The notes below the pieces were generated by a model. That model was not told the origin of the DNA and ran no database searches. It saw nothing but the letters and a program-made list of their open reading frames with translations. A stretch of DNA of 64,000 nt. It comes from Cheiracanthium punctorium. Taxonomy: Eukaryota > Arthropoda > Arachnida > Araneae > Cheiracanthiidae. The position numbers were made by a program, and so were the translations under genes. Where the stretch lies: contig JAWZYV010006201.1 of the NCBI GenBank assembly GCA_038373885.1, positions 558,001 to 622,000 on the forward strand, given 5' to 3'. Of this stretch, positions 13,658 through 26,200 are shown one piece after another. How positions within the stretch are numbered: position 1 is the stretch's first letter; every line of letters begins with the position of its first letter.

Positions 13658-13663
13658 TTTTAT
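13658..13663 (-). promoter_or_regulatory. Candidate MARCHF6 polyadenylation signal
   Basis: AATAAA on the minus strand about 466 nt past the MARCHF6 stop. In such AT-rich DNA this hexamer is common by chance and other copies lie further downstream, so it is only the nearest plausible candidate. Confidence 0.25.
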
Positions 13664-14128
13664 TAAGAAACATTTTTCTTGGGATATTATGGTATTTTAA
13701 ATCACAGTCAGCAAAAGTTCTGTTCTGATTGGAACATGTTCAACACAGGATAAAATAACTCTGGTAGAGATATTAAAAGACATTCAAACATTAAAATAAA
13801 AAATTCTATGAGGCCAGTTTCTTACATTCTACAATAAACAAGACAAAATTACATGAAAAGAAAAAGAATGAACTTTCCCCATATACACAACACCTTAACA
13901 GGTAACTTGAGTGCAGAAACAACTAAAAGAAAGAAAAAGAAGTTAAGATAGATTCTGGAATTTGATAACTACCAGACGTTATCGCTAATGGTCACCCAAA
14001 GTACAAATTGTGTAGTTCCACCATCAAGCATTTGATTAATCCTATGAACAGTTTTGTATTGAGAACAGTTAAAGTCTTCCAACTCTTCACAAAATTTATG
14101 AGCATCTAAAGATGATGATAACCAATTC
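13664..14128 (-). other. Proximal 3' UTR of MARCHF6 (predicted)
   Basis: Sequence directly after the TGA stop at 14131-14129. A 73-codon frame (14190-13969), shifted by one base from MARCHF6, starts inside the last coding exon and runs through this region. It is treated as a chance frame here and discussed among the findings. Confidence 0.5.
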
Positions 14129-14219
14129 TCACGATGCTGCTGAAACCTCTTCCTTAGCTTGTGATACATCTGGAAGCTTTCGGTGCTCATAATTTACAAG
14201 TCTCTTACCAACTAAGTAC
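14129..14219 (-). CDS. MARCHF6: MARCHF6 last coding exon (C-terminal element and stop)
   Basis: Completes a split Lys codon (AA|G) and encodes YLVGKRLVNYEHRKLPDVSQ, about nine more residues and TGA. The GxxLVNY stretch, including its Asn, corresponds to the C-terminal element that Doa10 and MARCHF6 need for degradation of some substrates (known from yeast and human work). The human tail is Pro/Ser-rich; this one is short and charged. It lies 5.9 kb from the previous exon. Confidence 0.93.
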
Positions 14220-17200
14220 CTGAAATAGTTGAAAATATTTATAGAAAACAGCACAATTATGACATATACCAAAAAATAAGTTCATGCACAATGTAATTTT
14301 AGATGGATTAAAATAGGGTAAAACTATGGTATATGAAACAGATATTCAAAATGAGTTTTTTTTTTTTTAATTTAATTTTTCCCCCCTTTGAAGAGATTTT
14401 TCATCGAATTTTTAAACAAGGTCAAAAGTAGCTATAGAAATATTACTAACAAAACATTAGTATTCAATTCCATTGGGTAGAACAATTCATGTAAGAAACT
14501 TTCAATTAAAAAAAGTTTGTTCTGAAAAGTTTGTTCATTTTTTATTACTACTAAATTATAATTGTTAAAGAATGAATATATAAGGCTCAGATGCCAAGCA
14601 GAATGATTTAGTACTGAAGTGTAAAACTATTTGGAATAACAATGTTGCAATTGCCTAATTTAAGAATTGTGTTTAGATTTTACAGTGCTTTTTTAATCTC
14701 TCCTCCCCACTTTCCCTTTTTTTCAAAACGGAACTTTTCTTTCTAATTACCAGGTACCCAGGACTCAGTCTCTTCAGTTTTGTTGTCCTTAGGCCTACTT
14801 GAGAACCCACTTTCACACACTTATGGTACTCAACTTCTAAATGTTTTCATTATGCTCTAAAATTACTGAAAAGGACCCAAAAAATTCAGCAGCAAATTGA
14901 AATGATCATTATATTAATTTAGCAGTAATTGATTTTGCATTTAATCTCATGAGTGTCAGAAGCCTATAAATTTAAGTTGGCAACTACCTCCTGCTTATTT
15001 CAATTAAAAGAAGAAAGGTGCAGTAAAATTAAGTAAGCCCTCATTGCTAATAAGGCTATTAATAACAAACAATAATAGATTGTTTACAAAGGTATAATCA
15101 ATGATGAAAACTCGTCAATATGAAGGTACATTAATCTTTATGAGGTAAAATAAAAACATCATATTGAGCTTAAAAAGTTAAAGCTATCTACATTCACTTT
15201 TCTACTTCTGTTAAGATTCAACTACATTTCAGATTATCCATAATTAAAAATCTTTTTTTTGTTTGAATTTTAGATTGTTACATACTTAAAAATACTGTTT
15301 TTAATTCTCCTCTTCCAACAATATAACAATTATTTTATTAGAGATATCACTTACATAAATTATCTATGAACAAGTAATATTTTTTAAAAAAATTTTAAGT
15401 CAATTCCTACTTAGGTCAACAAATAAAAATTGGCAAAATATCGCCAAATTTGTCGCCAAAAATAATATTGCATATCGCATAACTCTAAAACTTGTGCCTC
15501 CCTCAAGAATTATACCAAAATTTGGTGATATTTTGGCAAAACTCACCAAGGTTGACAAAAAATGGCAAGATTTTGAGCATGGACAAAAAAATAACTATCG
15601 CCAAATTTGGCAATATTCTGACAAAACTCGCCAAGATCAATGACAAATGGCGAGATTTTGGGTATGGACCAAGCAATGATTGACTACGTGAAGATGTCTA
15701 TAGATATTAATCTATTGAAATTCTTTTGGATCGTCCTGTAAATAAACTCCCCAGTAGATTGGAACCAAAAATCGAGATGCACAACTAGATGTTATAACAA
15801 TCTTATATATGAAATTTCAAAATTCTACGACTAAATAGTTTTTGAGATTTGAGAGTAAAATACATACACATGTGCGAAAGTCTCCAAGCTTGGTGACTTT
15901 TGGTGTAATTCTTAAGGGAGCCACGTGACCGTGGTTGGACCATTACCTAACTATATGGTAGGACAGTATTATACTTGAAATGGATGAATGTCCCTAAAAC
16001 TGCCGTTGACTGTAAGATGTTGGAAATCTTTTGAGTGTTCCTGTAGCAGCACTATAAATGATAAAGACACTTTTTTCGATGGAAAAATTCATTTTGTAAC
16101 TCATAAGGGCATATGTCACTTGTGAGTCGTTTGAACTAACCTAATACCTTTAAAATATGCTTTAATGAATTTCTACGCATAGAGCATAATGTATTGAAAA
16201 TATTTTGGGCAGCCCTGCAGACATCCAGTTGAATGGGACGAAATGGCGGGCGCACAACTAGATGTGACAATAATCCTGAATATAAAGTTTCAACATTCTC
16301 CATCTAATAGTTTTTGAGATATGCAAGTTTAATGAATTTTGGCCCATAGAGCATAATGTATTTCGAATCTTTTGGGTGGTCCTGTAGATGAATTATCCAG
16401 TCAATTGGAACCAAAACTGTATTAACATCCAGTGTCATGCACGACAAGTCTACAAAAATTTATTTGAACTTGAGTGGATGAATAAAAAAGTATTTTATTA
16501 ATGATTGAAAATTTGTACAAGATAAATATAGGGAGAGTGTGAGCTAATAATAGGAATTGAAAAATAAAACATTGCTCAAAAATCCGTAAATAATAAAAAC
16601 AGTTTCCTAGGCCAAATTTTGAAGAAAGCACTTGCACAATTTGAAATGCATAACTTTATGTTTCGAACTTCCCTTGTACCAAATTCCAAATATTTATCCA
16701 TAGCTGTTTGCTCATAGTACCCCAAATGCACATCTTTTATAAGTAGCGATTAATGGTAAAAATGAATTGCATTGTCACATTTCAGTTGAATTGAAAATTT
16801 AAACAAAAAAAAAAAAAAAAAAAAACTATTCAATTTCAAAATGATTTTTGTAGGAATCCAAACATTTGTAGCCAAAAGCTAAATTTCACACAATAGACCT
16901 TTAAATTATTGTAACATATGACTTAAGCACTATTCATAATACCTAGTATGATATATATATATGTAACAAAAATAAATGTCCTCTAAAAATTCAAATTTTT
17001 ATTAGCTTCCTTCACAGTTCTATAGGGTATGCATAACAGCTTTTGTTTTCAAATAAAGGGTTTGCCTTGGGAATTAAATTTAGTAAAAGTGCATTTGTTG
17101 TATTTCCCTTCACTCTCCTGTCTCATAGTTGCCACCGATCACAAGAATTTAAAGGGACTATGAAACCTGGCATTCTAATAGCCAATAAATGTACCAAGTA

Positions 17201-20200
17201 TGATTAGCTTATAAAGTAGTGTGACCCTAGGTAATAAAAGTCAGGATGGCCACTCTTTCTCAGAGAAAAAAATCAAGGACATTTAAGGACTTTCAAGGAT
17301 TATTTCTATTTTCTTATAACCTAATTTAACATGAACACACATATATTGAAAATTCCTCAAAAACACTTAATACTATTTCATAATTGTTGAGAGACAATGT
17401 AAATTGGACCAAGCAGTGTTTTAAGCAAATATTTTGATTTTGGCAAACACCATATTTTGATACCAGATATTACTTAACACATTTTTGTATGTATTATTTG
17501 ATTTAATATAAATTTTAAATGAGGAGGAAAGTATAAGTGAAAGGGAATTTGCAAATTAGTTTATAATTATAATTTCATTTTCCTCTGTAATTCGACAGAC
17601 ATCCATAAACACTGCAGATATGAGGCAATTTTAAAGTAGATGAATGTTTTAAATGAACGCAACTTTCAAATGTAAATTTGGAAAAAAAAAAAATCGCATC
17701 TTTTTCTAACACACAATAATACACTGGCAAATTTTGTATGTACAAAGATTAAAAAAACACAACGCTGTGCATTTTAGAACAGGAACCTATTTCCAGAGCA
17801 ACAATCGCAATTACACAATGCACATCCGAGGCATTTTCAAGAAGGTAGTTCCCTGTGTTCCTTGTAACGAAGGGCTTTGACTGACGAAGACGAAAACAAT
17901 TTTTGGTCGAAACGTACGTATCTTCTTACCTGTAACCTCTTATGTATGCTTTTCACAAAGTTTTTTATTTACTTTAAGGTAGATGAATGTTTTAAATGAA
18001 CACAGCTTTCAAATATAAATTGTAGAAAATGTAATAAAATAACATCCTTTTCTAACAAATAGTACCTAGAATGACAAACTTCCTTCGTATGCACAAAAAT
18101 TATAAACATTGTTACATTTCAAAACAGATTTCTAGAGCAACTATCGCGAAAGAAAATTCGAACTTTCACCCGTCAACCACACAGGGTCACATAACATTCC
18201 ACTATCGAAGCCTGTATTTTTCGTCTGTTACGGCTCAGTGCTCACTGCAGTGCCAGCAGAGCATGCATTTCGCATCATTTGTACATAGCTGCTCCATAGT
18301 ACGTGGTTTCATTATTGTAGGGGCTGGGAATAACTGATAACACAACAAATTCAGCAACTGGATAGTAAAATTTAAGGATATTCCAGACTTCCTTTCAAAA
18401 TTTAAGGACATTCCAGACATCCATTCAAAATTTAAGGACATTCCAGGTTTTCAAGGACGCGTGGCCACCCTGAAAAGTAAACATTGTCAAGAGAGCAGAT
18501 TTTTCATGACCACTGTTGCCACATTAATTTGTCAAATGCTGTTCAAATAAAAATGTTTTAAACCAGGAGTACTTTCAATAGGTTGACCACCACAGTGACA
18601 AGGATTGGGGCTGCATCGACATCCCACAAACTTCCATCTATCTTCGGCCATACTACAACACCAACAAGTAGTGACTGGTCCTTTTTCAATGTACCACAAC
18701 TTAAAGAAATTAAGAGCACAAGCCCAGCTCACGGCCCAAAGCAGATGTCCCGTATCGACTGTATTTCCATATGCATCATTTTTTTTTTATGAGCTCCATC
18801 TAAATTTATTTCATTTGAAAGTGAGATACAATACTTCAGTAACACTGAAGCCCAGTCAAAGAATTTTCTGTATAAGTCTGCAACACGGTTTTAAAAAGAC
18901 AAAAATAGTCTGCAAGGTAATCTTTGTTGAAAAATAAAAGCTCATACAAAAGATTAAGAAATATTTTAACGAAATAGTTATTCATTGAAAATATGCAGTA
19001 ATTTTAACAGTTGATACGAAAGTTAGCATAATGGCTTGCAATGAACAAAAATATGATTATTCAGGAAAAGGATGGAGAAAGATTGCCTATTAAATCACTG
19101 GATGCAGTCGTCGATATTGTGCTTTAACAAAAACATTTATTTATAAAAAAATATGTAGTAAGTTTAATTGTTGATATAAAAGCTGATGCCATGACATGAA
19201 ACAAAGGAAAATACGATTATTCACAAAAAAGGGTGGGAAAAGACTGCATATGAAATTACTGAAGCAAAAGGCAATATCGATGAATCTAAATTGAATAAAT
19301 TCTACGCAAAAGACGAAAAATTGGGCTTTGTGCAAATCTGCAAGTCAGGCACAGTTCTCATGTACGAGCATGCTCCAACAGCGGCATGCGGAAGGAGCTT
19401 TACGTGCGAGAATAGTCTGCGGCCATTGTGCACAGCTAGCGTGACATCATCACAGAGTAATAGGCAGTGGAGGGAGGTGATATGAACTCAGAAATAGTCT
19501 GCAGACCTTCTCAAGAATCTGCGACGGGCGTGGCATGGTTTCTGTGACAGGGCACTAAGATTTAGCAATTTCAATCTTGCCAAATATAGCAGATATTGGC
19601 AAAGCTGGGTTCAGTTTATAGAACTTGTTTTTGGCAATGTTTTGCCTTAAGTCATCAAGTTTAGCAACAGTCTTCATGATTTTGGATGAGGCCCAAACAG
19701 TGGCTGTCCACAGATTTTAATGTATTGAAAGTCTTCTGGAGGACCCTTAAATAAACTATTGAGCTATTGCAATCAAAGAGGGAGGAGTACAACTAAATAT
19801 TACAACAGCTCTAAATACTAAAAGAAAAAGGTACAAAAATAAGTATACTAAAATAATGAAATACTGAATAGGTTCTCATGTACAAACCTTTTCAACAACA
19901 CTGCAGCACACAAAAGCAAGAAATGAAGAAAACCTCACATACAAACATATTACTCTTACATGTTATTAAAATAATTCTTAGTTTTCTTTTCCCTATTGCA
20001 GTATTTTTAAAGGGCAATAACAGAATTTCATGTACCTTAAAAAAACACCAACAATTAGTATAATAATAAATGTTTCATACTTGTCATTTCTGATGTGCTC
20101 ATACATGCGACGAAACTGTCGAACATGGAATACAACAGCTTCTAACACCAAACCAAAAGCCAATAAGGCAGGATATATTCTTCGAAGCACAGCATTTTGT

Positions 20201-23200
20201 ATTTCAAAATTTGAAGCTAAGGTGAAAAACAAAAATACAATAAGAAATAGAATTATTTCATGTACAAATTGCTTAATTACTACTTAATAAGAGAATAAAT
20301 GTAGATTTTGAAATATGAATTTTTCAAGTAAAAATTGAATATAACTTATAATATGCAACCTGATGAATGACAAGTAATTTAACAAAACATTTTTGTACTT
20401 GTGTTTCAAAAAAGGACTCCATGAAAATTTCAACTAATCAAAAAGAAATAATATCTTGGAAATTGAATAGCAAAAATATTATAGCTTTAAGTCAGCTTCA
20501 GTAAAACACTAAATGTCTTTCGAAAACAATACATAAAGGCCTTATTACATGGACAAAATTTATGAGCAATTTTGGTTGCAGCAACCAGTTGCTGCAATTT
20601 ATTCCCGCAAGTCAGTGAGCTCAGATGAGAACGCAGGGTTGCCATAGTAAACAAACTCTGCTGTGTTCACAAACGCCTGAGATTCGCCAAATTGGCAGTA
20701 GCTAGAGCTTGTAATTATAAATAGCATACTGTTGGTTGTTTATGCCCCGTGTCTATCTTCGGATCAGATCATTATTTATGTTTATTTTCTTCAATCAAAT
20801 CAATTCCCATGTCGATATTCCATTTCACTGACATTTGTTTTCGCACACGCTGATCCCTTTCACTACGAGCGGTATGGCTGACGCTTACTTTTCCACCATC
20901 TTGTGTTGTGACGTCGAAATAGGAAGCACTACGATTGGCTGGAATTCCAGCAACCTGCAATATTTTTGCTTCTGAACAAAAAAGTTGGAGTTGACTGTTC
21001 CCTAGGTAACCAAGGTAAATTTCCAGGAAAGAGGTTTCTGCAACTGGTTGCAGCAACCAAAACGCACAAAAATTCCTTCGTGTAATAAGGCCTTAAGAAG
21101 CTAGCAGTAGTTTAAATGAACTTAAGCATTAAAACTTTATTCAGCAAGAAAACAACTTATAATAATGAGCCATGGAAATAAATGTAAAAAGAAGCAAAAT
21201 GTTTTTAAAACTTACTAAACATAGGAATGATACTGCAAGCTATGATATATGGCACCGACAGAGATAATCCAAGAGCAATAATAATTGGCAAAGAGAGATC
21301 ATAAAATATTAATTTGAGGTTTATGTTTCGGATTCCCCCCAAGTACACCTGAAAAATCAATTAAGAGAAAAATTAGATATTAGACACAGATTAAAAAAAA
21401 AAGAAAAAAAAAAAAAAACATTAAAAAATAAAGATTCAAACACAAAACTAAATACTACAGTGAAATTTATGAGCAATGTTTTTTAATGATTTTCATTTAA
21501 TAAAGAATTTAAACAATGATAAAGTAAAACAACATTTCAAAGAAAAGAAGTTATGCTTCCTCAGCTTTGAAGTAAACGAAATATTAAATGAATATTCAAT
21601 AAGTCTACATTATGATGCAAAGTAGAAATATTTATATTACAAGGATGAAGTAAGTAAAAAGTTTATATCACCTGTTCTATAATTCGTTTCATCCACCAGT
21701 CTGGGCCAACTAACACAACAGCAAAAAAGGTTTTAGTAAGTAACACACCAATAGCCCAGTCCTAAATAAGAAATACAGAATGCAAATATAAAACTAATAA
21801 TAATACATCTCACATCATTTAAGGCATTTCCACAGGAGAAAAAAGCTTGGACAGTCTCTCTGTTGAAACTACTGCAGGATTTATTAATGCAAAATTACTC
21901 TCATTGTTACTTTTTTCTTATTTTTTACTTTCCCTCCAACATCTAGTCACTAATCTAGATGCTCAAAATCATTTTAAATTGCAAACCAGGCATTTTATTC
22001 TTTTGTAAAACACTCAAAGTAGGTACATTTTATTGTAATAAATCCTTACTCTTTTACCTAAAACAATTAATTCATGCTCTGTTCTTGCATGGAGACAATA
22101 TTTTGATTCAAAATGATGATTCAAAATTGCTCAATAATTTTTACAAAAAGTATTTCTGTCTATTGCTTAGATTTAAGAACCTAAATCATTTTATGCAATC
22201 AAAAATCATCAAGAATGGCAACTATAATGCGCTTTTCAGTTTTTTTTTTTTTTTTCCCCCCTGTTAATATTTTCTAAAAATTCGAATTTCAAAATTTAAA
22301 CATGACTGACATCCCAGAATTTCCCGCTATTTCTTTTATATTTATCACATGCTTGCATGTGGTATGATTCCTGAATAAATCCCACAAAAATATGTTTGGA
22401 AGTAACATGATAACTTACAAACATTCAAAAAAAGTTTTCTTTACATAGGACCATAAAAGAAGAACACAATCCTAAATTTAGAAAACAAAAAACTGCAACA
22501 GTGGAAGCTTATACGTAACATTTTACACTTGAACTAGCAATATGAAGAATAGTTTCTGAAATTCCGAACTGAAATAAAACAAAATGGTAAACATAAAAAG
22601 ACAGTGAGCCAAAAGAGTTTTAAAAAATATTGTCTCAACCTATCACCCCTTTTCCGTGTAAAATCGTCTTGTTTGCAGTCTCTCTGCTTTAGTAAAATGA
22701 ACAATACATTGCTTCTTGATTTTCTGTTGTGATGTTCACTACAACTTTTCTGTTTCAGTTTCGCATGAAACTACTTGTAGAAGGCAAATTTGATTTTAAT
22801 ACAATTATATTTTTAGTACCAATAAGAATATACATAAAATACAATTATTCGTTCGGAACTAAACCAAAAACTGGAACAGGACCAATTTATTTTCTTTTAG
22901 TTGAACCGGAATGAATAAAATTACAGTTCGAAGCCCTGGTTAGAACAACTAAAAAAGAAAAGGGTAAAATACAAAGTTGTATGCAATTCTGGTGGTCTGG
23001 CACTGACATGGGGTGATGCGCTATTTCATTTAATCCAAATGCTGCTGGGAAAATTATCTGAAATGAGTACGGTTTCAGAAGGATAATAACATCGTGAGAA
23101 AAAGGAAGTTCAATAAAGAAAAGTGCATCTGCAAGCATGAAAACTTAGTAGATGCAGTAGCATAGTAATAAAGCACATAATAGTAAAGCAGATGAAAAAG

Positions 23201-26200
23201 ACAAATTTTTGACTAGGGATTACAATTTAGAATTAGGAATAAAAAGAGGCTCTTAAAAACATGCATATGTGATGATCTGCATTAAAGCCTGCACCCGAAG
23301 TATTCATGTGCGTACAATCACAAATTAGTGATTTTGGAAAAATCTGTCAGCAAGGCAATGCTATGAAGCAACTAATTGTAATTAGATCAAATTAAAGCAT
23401 TGGAAATAATTAACACTCTCCCTTTCCTCCTGAATGGTCAGTAAGACTTGCCTGGTCATGCACTTGCTAAAACAGACTTAGGAAAAATCGCTTTATGTGA
23501 ATCCAAATAAATACTTAATTATGACAAATAAAACCTATTGCAGATGAACTTTTTGTCGCATGTGTGTGGTAGTGGTGCTCAGGAGGAGGAGTAGGGGAGA
23601 ATAAGATTTTACTGATGATTAATTATTTCCAAGGAGGAAAAAACAAAAGAAACTAAAGATACTTGCCAAAGAGAAATCAAAGGTGTCTGGTTTAGAGCTA
23701 CTCTGGCTGGAACTGTAACAATCATATCAAGAGTCAAGCCCATCAAAACTGGAATCACCACTAGAAGCATGCTCATAGCCATAAGCAGTTTTACAGCCTG
23801 AAAAATTAAGTTTTAAAAAAGTAAAATTTTAGACATGTAAACAAAGTTTACATTCCTCACAGCTTATATGAACAAGGATCATTAAAATAACTAATGCTTA
23901 CAGAAAATGCTCTCAAAACACACAATGTTGAAAGCATTTTTATTTAACTAATAAAAAAATGTAGAATAAAAATCATTTAATTTTTTTTCCCCCTCTCCTA
24001 GATAAAGTTTTTTCCCTACCCTACTAGCATTTACATATTACTAAAATCAAATGGGTTAGCAATAATTGGAAACAATAATTCAGAATTTTGGAAATGACTA
24101 GCTTTAAAATTTTCACAGTTTAAATATCCGAAGTTCTACAATTTTCCAATGCACTGTGTTATGGCAAGGATTAGGGGGGTGTACCTTGGTTGGAGAACTT
24201 TTTCCAATTTTCAGAAACTTAAAACTACAAACAACCCTGCTATATTCTTTTCATATACTTTGAAAGAAACAAACTTCTCATAATCGCAATAAATGTCAAA
24301 AACAATGTATAAAGTTATACTTACAATCAGCAGCAATTCTTTTAACTTTTTAGATATAGAAGCCCAACCTTTTGGAATCCAACTCCATAATAGAGTGGAA
24401 AGACGTAATGACAACCAGCAGACATACATACCACAACCAAGAGTGTATAACTCATGGATCCTTGTATTGCCCAACCACAATGACATAACTTTACGGCCAA
24501 TATAAACTAAAAATGTAAATAAATAAAATAATTACTTTGTGCTGTGCAGAGAATTTTTGTCAATTAAAAAAAAAAAAAAAAAAAAAAAAGCAACAGTTAG
24601 CAGTTTAAATATATGTTATAACAAAAATTGGAAATTAAAAGAAGTACATATTTTAGAAAGCCTAATCAGCCTAAAACACTCCAACTTGCCTAATTAAAAG
24701 AAGTATTTAAAATTTAAAATCTTTTTCTGCAATGAATCTACTCCAGACAAAGTGATTTGGCATTCTTTTAAGTTTTGAAATATTGATTTCTTGATATTTT
24801 TAACAGATGTCTTTATGGTTAAAAAGAATGCAAAGGAGTGTTAATTTCTTAAGATGAACTTTCAGTTATAAGCCAGAAGAAATGTAGATGCATACTCTAA
24901 TCCTAAGTTGGCATGAAATCCAGAACCTCATTTCACTCTTCTCACATTGCATTGCCTGACACCAATTTTGTCTCTTTAAGCAACCATGTAACTCCAAAGA
25001 TCGAATAAAGAATTTGAAACTCAAGCATTTTCTTTTTTGCTCTAGTAATAAATAAGCAGTTAATGCTGTTATGATTAGTACAAAACAAACTTTTTATACT
25101 ACTCTTGAATTACATAGTATAAAGTTTGAATGCAAAACATTCACTTGGGGAGACAGCTTACAAATTTTGTTAGATCAGTTATGAATCATGAACTTTATTT
25201 CAAAGACCTATTGACTGCACTAATCGTGGGACGGCTAGAGTTGCTGTAATTTTGAGAAAAACGATAAATGTAGTCAGTACCAAAACACAATTAATGTATC
25301 ATAACATAAAATTTACCTGGAACAGTGAACATCAAAAGACTGCCCAAAGTTAAACTAATGCAGATAAAAAATATTAAGCAAACAATCTGCAAAAGAAAAT
25401 GTAAAATTAGGCACATATACTAAAAAATAAAAGTAACATTAAGAAATTAATAATTCTGGTTGCTTGAAATTATAATTAAAATATATATATCAGTTACAAT
25501 GTGAAATATGCAAGTTCTAAGCAATAAGCAAGTATGATCAAAGATAATTTTTACAGACTTAACTTGTTACGAAGTTAAGCTTTTCTTGTTAAACAGAACA
25601 TAAAAACAAGATAGGTAACTTTTTTAAAAGGCAAATTACTTAAAAGAGCTTCATTGATTTCTACTTTAAAAATCAATTAAAACATTTGATAAATATTTTG
25701 AATGAAGGAGTAATGAGATGAAATGTATCAAATATAAAGCAACAACCTCATAAATAAAACATACTTATAACATTACACTAAAACAATGTAAAGAAAATGT
25801 AGGGAAGAAACATGGTATTGGATAATGATAGTACAGTAGCTATAACATTAATTTTAAAATTCTTGCAGCATATACAGTTGTTATAGATCATGAAGCACAA
25901 CACAACACACTAAAAATTAAGAGCAGTAGTGGTAGTAACTGGCACAAAAGTCTGCATTTCTACCTTTCTAATAAAATAAATGAAACGAAATTTGAATTGG
26001 CCAATTCGACTCTTAATTTCTCCATGGTACATTTTTTTTTTTTTTTTTAAGGATATTATCAGAGTGGTTGGAAATTTTCTTCTAGCTTTTCAGACTATTT
26101 GTGTGAACAGCTGTATTTATGATTAGCAGAAATGTAAATAAAGAAAATTCTTTCCTTTGAAAGAGCATTAAAACTCTAGTCAGAGGACAAAATTTATGGG

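Larger units (their letters stand above)
17242..18472. mobile_element. hAT-like non-autonomous element with 6-bp TSD
   Basis: Inverted ends CAGGATGGCCAC (17242) and, on the reverse strand, CAGGGTGGCCAC (ending 18472), 11 of 12 matching. The exact direct repeat AAAAGT flanks both sides (17236-17241 and 18473-18478). The flanks do not match beyond 6 bp. Three copies of a ~31-bp phrase containing AATTTAAGGA(C/T)ATTCCAG lie at 18367-18450 just inside the right end, as in hAT subterminal binding repeats. No transposase is recognised. It lies in the last MARCHF6 intron. Confidence 0.85.

Noticed and set aside
22729..22914. Possible short gene with TKPKTGTGP-like peptide
   Set aside because: 61 codons, no domain, intronic position on the opposite strand to MARCHF6.
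23662..23667. Apparent GC-AG intron donor (TTG|GCAAGT) in MARCHF6
   Set aside because: Reading two codons further gives LWQ and a normal GT donor with matching phase and homology to human PWQ.
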